NCBI RefSeq assembly: GCF_000238295.3
Contig: NZ_AHCD03000035.1
Location: forward strand, 372,001 to 436,000
From: Pseudoalteromonas rubra
GTDB lineage: Bacteria; Pseudomonadota; Gammaproteobacteria; Enterobacterales; Alteromonadaceae
Reading direction: 5' to 3'
Length of the DNA stretch: 64,000 nt
The position numbers and the translations under genes were made by a program. Shown here one piece after another: positions 36,881 to 44,252 of the stretch (position 1 is the stretch's first letter; the number at the start of each line of letters is the position of its first letter). A model generated the notes under the pieces. That model had not been told where the DNA came from. It was given only the letters and a program-made list of their open reading frames with translations, and searched no databases.

Positions 36881-37522
36881 TCACAATGAGAAATTGCCCC
36901 TGTTTTTACGCAGATAATGTTCTACCGTGTTCACTGTCGTGTATGTCTGCTGGTCAACTTCAATGTTAAACAGATCGCCAACGCGAGCTGTGCCAATGTT
37001 GGTCAGTGTCAGTGTTTCAGGAATGAGATGAAGCCAGAAACCATCTTCTTCTAGTTTGCCTACCGTCAAACTTGCACCGTTAACACTGATAAACCCTTTA
37101 TAAAGAATGTATTTTTTCCACTCCTCAGGAATAGCAAGTTTAATCCGGCAATTATCGGCTTCCTGAATATATGCCATGATGGTTGCCTGACAATGCACAT
37201 GGCCAGATACAATGTGCCCACCCAACTCAGTACCAAAGGTCACAGAGCGTTCAAAGTTAACCCGACTACCCTGTTGTAGTATACTCAAGTTGGTCAACTG
37301 GAGCGTTTCGTCGATCACATCAAAAGACACCTGTCCGACGACGTCTGCACCTCTTACTTCAAAATCTGTGACGGTCAGACAACATCCATTAATTGCGATA
37401 CTCGCACCATGAGTCAATTTTTCCAAATATCGGCTGTCAACCGACAACACCAGCTTCATGATCCCTTCGCGCAACACAGCACTAACCACTGTCGCTTGAG
37501 TCTGTACAATTCCGGTAAACAT
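36881..37522 (-). CDS. ribE: Riboflavin synthase alpha subunit
   Basis: Converts two 6,7-dimethyl-8-ribityllumazines to riboflavin. The 213 residues hold two lumazine-binding repeats, the first starting MFTGIVQ and containing INGCCLTV, the second with SGHVHCQATI and VNGASLTV. E. coli RibE is 213 residues. I chose the ATG at 37522 that gives MFTGIV; the frame is open 17 codons further. No FMN riboswitch is visible in the short gap before norM. Divergent from norM. Confidence 0.96.
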   Translation of the reverse strand: MFTGIVQTQATVVSAVLREGIMKLVLSVDSRYLEKLTHGASIAINGCCLTVTDFEVRGADVVGQVSFDVIDETLQLTNLSILQQGSRVNFERSVTFGTELGGHIVSGHVHCQATIMAYIQEADNCRIKLAIPEEWKKYILYKGFISVNGASLTVGKLEEDGFWLHLIPETLTLTNIGTARVGDLFNIEVDQQTYTTVNTVEHYLRKNRGNFSL

Positions 37523-37660
37523 AACACTCAGATTTTCGAGAATAATGCCGCGCAGTGTAACCCAAACACTCATCAGATTAAACTGCGCTTTTATCAGATA
37601 AAAGTGGTAAGTTTTAAAGAAGTTTTTTAAGATTAACGTTTTAGGAAGTCCAGACTCAGT

Positions 37661-39016
37661 ATGAAATTTGCTTTATGGGAAGCAAAGCGCCTGGTGCGTC
37701 TTGCCACCCCCGTCTTTTTTGCCCAAATCACGCTGGTACTTATGTCGGTTGTCGACACCATGATGGCGGGACAAGTCAGCGCCGAAGATCTCGCTGCACT
37801 GTCAATTGCAACCGGCACCTGGAACCCGATGACCTTTTCTTTACAGGGTATTCTATTGGCAATCACCAGTATGGTTGCGTACTGCGATGGGGCCAAACAA
37901 CGTGACGGTATTAAAACGTACTTTCAGCAGGGTATCTACCTTGCACTGATACTCTCTTCACTTGGTTTTATTGCCAGTGCCTTCACTCCTTTGGTCTTTG
38001 CACGTATCGGGGCAGCGAGTGCTATCACAGACTTAGCACAACAGTACATTGACTTTGTAAAATGGGGACTACCTGCTTTTTTATTGTTTTCAGTTTACCG
38101 TAATGTCACAGAAGGCGTAGGTAACACAAAAGCGGCCTTGTACATTAGTTTGCTTGGGTTGGTCGTCAATGTTTTTGCCAACTATGTATTTATCTATGGC
38201 AAATTAGGCATGCCCGCGCTGGGCAGCGCGGGGTGTGGATTGGCAACAACCTTAGTATTTTGGGTCATGGCCATCGCTCAGTTGATTTACAGCTTCAACA
38301 ATAAATATCTCGACGGACATTGGTTGATCACAGCCTTCGCACGCCCGCATGCTGCAACCTTATTTCAAATAGTAAAACTGGGTTTGCCCATTTGCCTCGC
38401 AACGTTTTTTGAAGTGACTTTATTTGCCTGTATTCCACTATTTATTGCCGATCTCGGGGCCATCGCTGTATCCGGACACCAAATCGCAGCCAGCATAACG
38501 ACCATTCTGTTTATGCTCCCTCTTAGCCTTTCTATGGCGATCGCAATACGTATTGGAACCTTGTCAGGAGAAGGCAATTACCCCAAACTGGTTAATTCGG
38601 TCTATACCAGCTTTGTCTGTGCAGTGGTAGTGTCAGTGATTGTTGCGACCTTTACCTACGTGATCCGAAATGAGATTGCCTGGGTATATACTCAAAATAC
38701 CGAAGTGGCGTTACTGGCCTCTGGGATAATCGTGCTGGCATGTATTTATCAACTGCCAGATGCTTTGCAGGTTGCTGCCAATGGTGTATTGCGTGGATTG
38801 AAGTACACCAGCCCCATCACCATTGTCACCTTTGTGTCTTACTGGCTGATTGGGTTCAGCCTAGGTTTTGTGCTGGCAAAAACCGACATACTGACATCGG
38901 CCATGGGTGCCAGAGGGTTCTGGATAGGCATTATCGTCGGCTTGACTTGCGCCGCTATACTACTTCTATATTTTGTGAGGAAACGGCTTGATACGTTACG
39001 CCCCGATCCTGTTTAG
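37661..39016 (+). CDS. norM: MATE family multidrug efflux transporter
   Basis: Inner-membrane Na+ or H+ antiporter of the NorM branch, 451 residues with twelve predicted helices. Signs: RLATPVFFAQITLVLMSVVDTMMAG near 12-36, PMTFSLQGILLA, and the second-half repeat LGLPICLATFFEVTLF, where an acidic residue of the cation site is expected. The ribE-norM divergent arrangement is common in Vibrio and Shewanella relatives. The end overlaps the DUF3080 gene by 29 bases. Confidence 0.93.
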   Translation: MKFALWEAKRLVRLATPVFFAQITLVLMSVVDTMMAGQVSAEDLAALSIATGTWNPMTFSLQGILLAITSMVAYCDGAKQRDGIKTYFQQGIYLALILSSLGFIASAFTPLVFARIGAASAITDLAQQYIDFVKWGLPAFLLFSVYRNVTEGVGNTKAALYISLLGLVVNVFANYVFIYGKLGMPALGSAGCGLATTLVFWVMAIAQLIYSFNNKYLDGHWLITAFARPHAATLFQIVKLGLPICLATFFEVTLFACIPLFIADLGAIAVSGHQIAASITTILFMLPLSLSMAIAIRIGTLSGEGNYPKLVNSVYTSFVCAVVVSVIVATFTYVIRNEIAWVYTQNTEVALLASGIIVLACIYQLPDALQVAANGVLRGLKYTSPITIVTFVSYWLIGFSLGFVLAKTDILTSAMGARGFWIGIIVGLTCAAILLLYFVRKRLDTLRPDPV

Positions 39017-39977
39017 CCTGCTACTGGCAGTGGCCTGTACACCCACTGCCAGTGACATCAACCTGGAATATGCCAACAGGCTGGCCAATGTGCTGGACAC
39101 CCCTCCGCCCAGCATTGACAAACTATCCCCTATCGCTGAATACACAGCCACCAGGCCTGAAGCCTCGTTTAAGCTCTCTGTATTGCAGCTAGCCAACCTG
39201 GGACATTGTGCGCTGGCCCAGGACGTTGCACGACACAATAACCAACTCGGTAAACTGGCTGTTCCCAGTGAAGTATTCAAGTATCAGGTTCGCTTTATCC
39301 AGCTGGCTGAACGCTGTATTCAGGATACCAAAACTCAGGATCAGGAAGTCAAAAACATTCTTCGCCAGGCGAGCGAAGAAAAGCGCACGGCGTTGCCTCA
39401 GTATTTCGCATTTATGCTCTCAGCAGAGCCCGAACTAAACCAATTTAACAGACTGACATTTGAAGAAACTGACAAGCGAGGCACAGACAATGAGATACAG
39501 GCCAATGAGGGCCTGGCTGTGCTTGCGTCTGTAGCAAACAGTTTACTTGCCCCTGAAAACATTGACTCACAGAAAATAACGCCGGCCTTAAGTAAATTAA
39601 ACAATAACAGCTATATCCAAACTTTAATGACCAGTGCGCGCAGACAAATCAGCTGGAATCGCAGCCTGACAGCATGGCTGTCGCAAATTGATCTGCAAAA
39701 AACGGTTTGCCCTGAAGGTAAAAACAAGAAAAAAGCTAAGGTGTTGCATAATATTTTCAATAAATACGCTATTTCACAATTGCAACCATACCAGTCTCAA
39801 CTCAGTAATCAGTTACAGGAACTGAGTAACTCATTCGCTCAAATTTCACAAGCTATCCCTCACCCGTTATACCCGGATCATGCAGCGGCACTGATGACTG
39901 AGCTGAAGTCGTCAAGCAGACAGCATGCCCAATGGTGGCAAGGCTTCTACAAAGTGTGTAAAGTTACACCGGTATGA
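38988..39977 (+). CDS. DUF3080-like lipoprotein
   Basis: 329 residues with a lipoprotein signal (FSLLLAVACTPT, acyl-Cys about 17). The rest is helical and Gln-rich, similar to DUF3080 proteins of Alteromonadales. Function unknown. The start is TTG at 38988 with GAGGAAA 5 bases before it, inside the end of norM, so translation is probably coupled to norM. Confidence 0.78.
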   Translation: MIRYAPILFSLLLAVACTPTASDINLEYANRLANVLDTPPPSIDKLSPIAEYTATRPEASFKLSVLQLANLGHCALAQDVARHNNQLGKLAVPSEVFKYQVRFIQLAERCIQDTKTQDQEVKNILRQASEEKRTALPQYFAFMLSAEPELNQFNRLTFEETDKRGTDNEIQANEGLAVLASVANSLLAPENIDSQKITPALSKLNNNSYIQTLMTSARRQISWNRSLTAWLSQIDLQKTVCPEGKNKKKAKVLHNIFNKYAISQLQPYQSQLSNQLQELSNSFAQISQAIPHPLYPDHAAALMTELKSSSRQHAQWWQGFYKVCKVTPV

Positions 39978-40017
39978 ACGAAAAAAGTGCAAACAAACAT
40001 TAATTTAGCAAATTTAC

Positions 40018-40054
40018 TTGATCCCTTCGAACGCTCGCTATATATTAGCGGCCG
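40018..40054 (+). promoter_or_regulatory. Stable-RNA promoter of the tRNA-Val array
   Basis: TTGATC (40018-40023), a 17-bp spacer and TATATT (40041-40046), then a GC-rich discriminator AGCGGCCG (40047-40054), the feature of stringently controlled rRNA/tRNA promoters. AT-rich DNA upstream could act as an UP element. The first tRNA starts about 50 bp downstream. Confidence 0.75.
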
Positions 40055-40103
40055 TTGGCAAGTGACCTAATGCAACAAAACAGTCATAGTTGCTCAACAT
40101 TGT

Positions 40104-40180
40104 ACGACCGTAGCTCAGTTGGTTAGAGCACCACCTTGACATGGTGGGGGTCGGTGGTTCGAATCCACTCGGTCGTACCA
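40104..40180 (+). tRNA. tRNA-Val(GAC), copy 1
   Basis: 77 nt with encoded CCA. Acceptor stem ACGACCG/CGGTCGT, D-stem GCTC/GAGC, anticodon stem CCACC/GGTGG with loop TTGACAT (anticodon GAC), T-loop TTCGAAT. Nearly the E. coli tRNA-Val(GAC) outside the acceptor stem. Followed by a 39-bp spacer that differs from the later ones. Confidence 0.97.
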
Positions 40181-40219
40181 ATTAGTCTTAATAGATTAAT
40201 GCTTTTAAGCGTTTATTGT

Positions 40220-40296
40220 ACGACCGTAGCTCAGTTGGTTAGAGCACCACCTTGACATGGTGGGGGTCGGTGGTTCGAATCCACTCGGTCGTACCA
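40220..40296 (+). tRNA. tRNA-Val(GAC), copy 2
   Basis: Same 77-nt sequence as copy 1, anticodon GAC. Followed by a 41-bp spacer that recurs unchanged after copies 3 to 6. Confidence 0.97.
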
Positions 40297-40337
40297 ATTA
40301 ATCTTGATGGATTGATTTTTAAAACGCTTACTATTGT

Positions 40338-40414
40338 ACGACCGTAGCTCAGTTGGTTAGAGCACCACCTTGACATGGTGGGGGTCGGTGGTTCGAATCC
40401 ACTCGGTCGTACCA
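40338..40414 (+). tRNA. tRNA-Val(GAC), copy 3
   Basis: Identical to copy 1. From here the tRNA plus spacer repeats with an exact 118-bp period. Confidence 0.97.
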
Positions 40415-40455
40415 ATTAATCTTGATGGATTGATTTTTAAAACGCTTACTATTGT

Positions 40456-40532
40456 ACGACCGTAGCTCAGTTGGTTAGAGCACCACCTTGACATGGTGGG
40501 GGTCGGTGGTTCGAATCCACTCGGTCGTACCA
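40456..40532 (+). tRNA. tRNA-Val(GAC), copy 4
   Basis: Identical to copy 1; 118 bp after copy 3. Confidence 0.97.
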
Positions 40533-40573
40533 ATTAATCTTGATGGATTGATTTTTAAAACGCTTACTATTGT

Positions 40574-40650
40574 ACGACCGTAGCTCAGTTGGTTAGAGCA
40601 CCACCTTGACATGGTGGGGGTCGGTGGTTCGAATCCACTCGGTCGTACCA
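40574..40650 (+). tRNA. tRNA-Val(GAC), copy 5
   Basis: Identical to copy 1; 118 bp after copy 4. Confidence 0.97.
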
Positions 40651-40691
40651 ATTAATCTTGATGGATTGATTTTTAAAACGCTTACTATTGT

Positions 40692-40768
40692 ACGACCGTA
40701 GCTCAGTTGGTTAGAGCACCACCTTGACATGGTGGGGGTCGGTGGTTCGAATCCACTCGGTCGTACCA
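40692..40768 (+). tRNA. tRNA-Val(GAC), copy 6
   Basis: Identical to copy 1; 118 bp after copy 5. Confidence 0.97.
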
Positions 40769-40809
40769 ATTAATCTTGATGGATTGATTTTTAAAACGCT
40801 TACTATTGT

Positions 40810-40886
40810 ACGACCGTAGCTCAGTTGGTTAGAGCACCACCTTGACATGGTGGGGGTCGGTGGTTCGAATCCACTCGGTCGTACCA
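40810..40886 (+). tRNA. tRNA-Val(GAC), copy 7
   Basis: Identical to copy 1. Its CCA end is the left boundary of the 120-bp repeat array; the spacer that follows belongs to the new repeat type. Confidence 0.97.
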
Positions 40887-42686
40887 ATCTACTTTTGTTA
40901 TTAATTAACTCCTCAATTGTAAAACCATCGCGCATCTATTCAGAGCACCACCACTCTCTATGACCCGGACCAGAGGTCGGCGATTCAAATCCGCTCGGTC
41001 GTACCAATCTACTTTTGTTATTAATTAACTCCTCAATTGTAAAACCATCGCGCATCTATTCAGAGCACCACCACTCTCTATGACCCGGACCAGAGGTCGG
41101 CGATTCAAATCCGCTCGGTCGTACCAATCTACTTTTGTTATTAATTAACTCCTCAATTGTAAAACCATCGCGCATCTATTCAGAGCACCACCACTCTCTA
41201 TGACCCGGACCAGAGGTCGGCGATTCAAATCCGCTCGGTCGTACCAATCTACTTTTGTTATTAATTAACTCCTCAATTGTAAAACCATCGCGCATCTATT
41301 CAGAGCACCACCACTCTCTATGACCCGGACCAGAGGTCGGCGATTCAAATCCGCTCGGTCGTACCAATCTACTTTTGTTATTAATTAACTCCTCAATTGT
41401 AAAACCATCGCGCATCTATTCAGAGCACCACCACTCTCTATGACCCGGACCAGAGGTCGGCGATTCAAATCCGCTCGGTCGTACCAATCTACTTTTGTTA
41501 TTAATTAACTCCTCAATTGTAAAACCATCGCGCATCTATTCAGAGCACCACCACTCTCTATGACCCGGACCAGAGGTCGGCGATTCAAATCCGCTCGGTC
41601 GTACCAATCTACTTTTGTTATTAATTAACTCCTCAATTGTAAAACCATCGCGCATCTATTCAGAGCACCACCACTCTCTATGACCCGGACCAGAGGTCGG
41701 CGATTCAAATCCGCTCGGTCGTACCAATCTACTTTTGTTATTAATTAACTCCTCAATTGTAAAACCATCGCGCATCTATTCAGAGCACCACCACTCTCTA
41801 TGACCCGGACCAGAGGTCGGCGATTCAAATCCGCTCGGTCGTACCAATCTACTTTTGTTATTAATTAACTCCTCAATTGTAAAACCATCGCGCATCTATT
41901 CAGAGCACCACCACTCTCTATGACCCGGACCAGAGGTCGGCGATTCAAATCCGCTCGGTCGTACCAATCTACTTTTGTTATTAATTAACTCCTCAATTGT
42001 AAAACCATCGCGCATCTATTCAGAGCACCACCACTCTCTATGACCCGGACCAGAGGTCGGCGATTCAAATCCGCTCGGTCGTACCAATCTACTTTTGTTA
42101 TTAATTAACTCCTCAATTGTAAAACCATCGCGCATCTATTCAGAGCACCACCACTCTCTATGACCCGGACCAGAGGTCGGCGATTCAAATCCGCTCGGTC
42201 GTACCAATCTACTTTTGTTATTAATTAACTCCTCAATTGTAAAACCATCGCGCATCTATTCAGAGCACCACCACTCTCTATGACCCGGACCAGAGGTCGG
42301 CGATTCAAATCCGCTCGGTCGTACCAATCTACTTTTGTTATTAATTAACTCCTCAATTGTAAAACCATCGCGCATCTATTCAGAGCACCACCACTCTCTA
42401 TGACCCGGACCAGAGGTCGGCGATTCAAATCCGCTCGGTCGTACCAATCTACTTTTGTTATTAATTAACTCCTCAATTGTAAAACCATCGCGCATCTATT
42501 CAGAGCACCACCACTCTCTATGACCCGGACCAGAGGTCGGCGATTCAAATCCGCTCGGTCGTACCAATCTACTTTTGTTATTAATTAACTCCTCAATTGT
42601 AAAACCATCGCGCATCTATTCAGAGCACCACCACTCTCTATGACCCGGACCAGAGGTCGGCGATTCAAATCCGCTCGGTCGTACCA
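40887..42686 (+). repeat. Fifteen identical 120-bp repeats, each with a tRNA-Val-like element
   Basis: Exact 120-bp period with no difference that I can see between 15 units. Each unit is a 34-bp AT-rich spacer (with TTAATTAA) plus an 86-bp element aligned to tRNA-Val from its first base: the 5' 32 positions match at 22, the last 32 at 28, and it ends in GGTCGTACCA. In the middle, the 13 bases holding the anticodon loop and the 3' anticodon strand are replaced by 22 unrelated bases, so it cannot be a valine tRNA. The insert plus following bases can fold as a CCG(G)ACC-AGA-GGTCGG hairpin. No protein frame of note crosses the array. It is probably transcribed from the tRNA promoter, with no terminator seen between. 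Confidence 0.95.
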
Positions 42687-42806
42687 ATCTACTTTTGTTA
42701 TTAATTAACTCCTCAATTGTAAAACCATCGCGCATCTATTCAGAGCACCACCACTCTCTATGACCCTGTCCAGCAGTCAGCGGTTCAGATACACTCGGTC
42801 TAGTAT
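42687..42806 (+). repeat. Decayed sixteenth unit of the 120-bp array
   Basis: The first 80 bases equal the other units, up to CTATGACCC; the last 40 carry many substitutions, and the final GTACCA is TAGTAT. Sequence after it is unrelated to the repeat. A diverged edge unit is what homogenisation of the array interior would leave behind. Confidence 0.88.
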
Positions 42807-42996
42807 CAACTCCTCAGACTCCTATTCTCCAGAACACATAAATAGTCACACCGCATTCCTTAGTCGCAGCCTTTGAACTGCCAATTTCATGTCATACGAA
42901 GAATCGCACAAAATAGCAGCCTATCTCATAGCTGTCATAACCGTTCGCTATCATGACACGTTATCAATTCAAATTGATCTTGGCACACGCCTCAGG

Positions 42997-43024
42997 TTGC
43001 CCTGGCCATAGAATTTGCTATACA
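42997..43024 (+). promoter_or_regulatory. Promoter candidate of the solute-binding protein gene
   Basis: TTGCCC, a 16-bp spacer and TATACA, about 32 bp before the ATG of the next gene. The rest of 42807-43055 shows no gene and no clear terminator for the repeat array. Confidence 0.5.
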
Positions 43025-43055
43025 TTAAATAGACTATCACTCACTAAGGAAGGCC

Positions 43056-44252
43056 ATGTCTGGCAGGTTAAGTTTGACTCTTCTACTCATGCTGATGACG
43101 AGCCTGTTCAGTAGTTTGGGGTACACCAATCAGAAACCACAACAATCGTTGACCATTGCTATCGGATTAGAAAATTACGACTTTAAGCCCCTGTTTGCCG
43201 AATTCACCAGAAAAACGGGTATCCAAGTTAAGGTGGTTGAATTTGAAAATAACACCCTCAAATCGGAGTTATTGCTCCGTGCCAGTAATAATGCGTTACC
43301 CGACGGCATCATAGTTCCTGCGGATTACATGGGACTGACAGCACTCAACTTATCCGCAGTGCCTGACGACTGGCTGTCCACACACCTGATAGAACAAGTA
43401 AAATCCAACATCAAAGCCAACGGCACAACACTTGGCGTACCTATCGTTTTTGGCAATCACCTGATGCTGTATTATAACAGAACGCTGGTAAGCCAACCTG
43501 CTAGAAGCTGGCAACAACTCCGCACACAGCAGCAAGCTCAGGGTGTTGAGATAAGCTGGAATTATTATGAGATGTACTGGTTTAGGGCATTTCTGGGCAC
43601 CTTTGGTACGCCACTGATTTTAAATGGTCATGTGAATCTGGACACACCGGCGATGATCCGCGCTCTGCGTTGGTATAAGTCGCTCAAAGAAGAAGACTGG
43701 CTAGACGTAGAATGTAACTATGAATGCACAGTTAATCGATTTTTGGCTAGCGAAGTTGCCTACACCATCAATGGCTCCTGGATGTTCCAGCGCTTCTCCG
43801 AGCATTTTGCGGACAAATTAGGGGTCGCACAATTGCCCAGCCTGAATGATGCACCTATGCGCTCCTACTTTTCATCACATGTCATGGCCTTTCCCAATAA
43901 TGCCCTGTCGGGCCCCAAAAGAGCAGAACTTAAACGCTTATCTGAATTCTTACAATCTCTGCCGGTACAAACCAACTTTTGGTCGTCAATTAATGCTCTG
44001 CCTGTCGATAAGCGAGCATTAGACACATTAAAAATACAAAGCATTGCACAGGTTGAAGCGCTTATCACAACACTGGAATACACTCAGCCGATGCCCAACG
44101 AAGCACAAATGGCCTTTGTGTGGGAAGCCATGTTGAAAGGCCTGACACGCCACCTTGCTGGCGTGCTTGATGAACAACAGGCCGCCCATTTCATGCAACA
44201 TATCGTAGAAAAGTCGATTAGCTATGAGCAAGAAAAAAAACCTGGTCAGTGA
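43056..44252 (+). CDS. Extracellular solute-binding protein, likely sensor partner
   Basis: 398-residue periplasmic binding protein of ABC-importer family 1 type, with a signal peptide (LSLTLLLMLMTSLFSSLGYT). It begins with SLTIAIGLENYDFKPLFAEFTRKTGIQVKVVEF and has GVPIVFGNHLMLYYNRTLV and AYTINGSWMFQRF, typical of sugar or oligosaccharide binders. No ABC permease or ATPase is nearby; instead its end overlaps a hybrid kinase gene by 29 bases, so it probably delivers ligand to that sensor. ATG at 43056 follows AAGGAAGGCC. Ligand unknown. Confidence 0.85.
   Translation: MSGRLSLTLLLMLMTSLFSSLGYTNQKPQQSLTIAIGLENYDFKPLFAEFTRKTGIQVKVVEFENNTLKSELLLRASNNALPDGIIVPADYMGLTALNLSAVPDDWLSTHLIEQVKSNIKANGTTLGVPIVFGNHLMLYYNRTLVSQPARSWQQLRTQQQAQGVEISWNYYEMYWFRAFLGTFGTPLILNGHVNLDTPAMIRALRWYKSLKEEDWLDVECNYECTVNRFLASEVAYTINGSWMFQRFSEHFADKLGVAQLPSLNDAPMRSYFSSHVMAFPNNALSGPKRAELKRLSEFLQSLPVQTNFWSSINALPVDKRALDTLKIQSIAQVEALITTLEYTQPMPNEAQMAFVWEAMLKGLTRHLAGVLDEQQAAHFMQHIVEKSISYEQEKKPGQ

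Noticed and set aside
37523..37660. FMN riboswitch before ribE
   Set aside because: The gap to norM is too short and shows none of the conserved riboswitch segments.
40711..40935. Open frame on the minus strand across the last two tRNAs
   Set aside because: It is the antisense of the tRNA genes; translated tRNA sequence often gives such false proteins.
40887..42806. CRISPR array
   Set aside because: The whole 120-bp unit repeats, spacers included; there are no variable spacers and no cas gene nearby.
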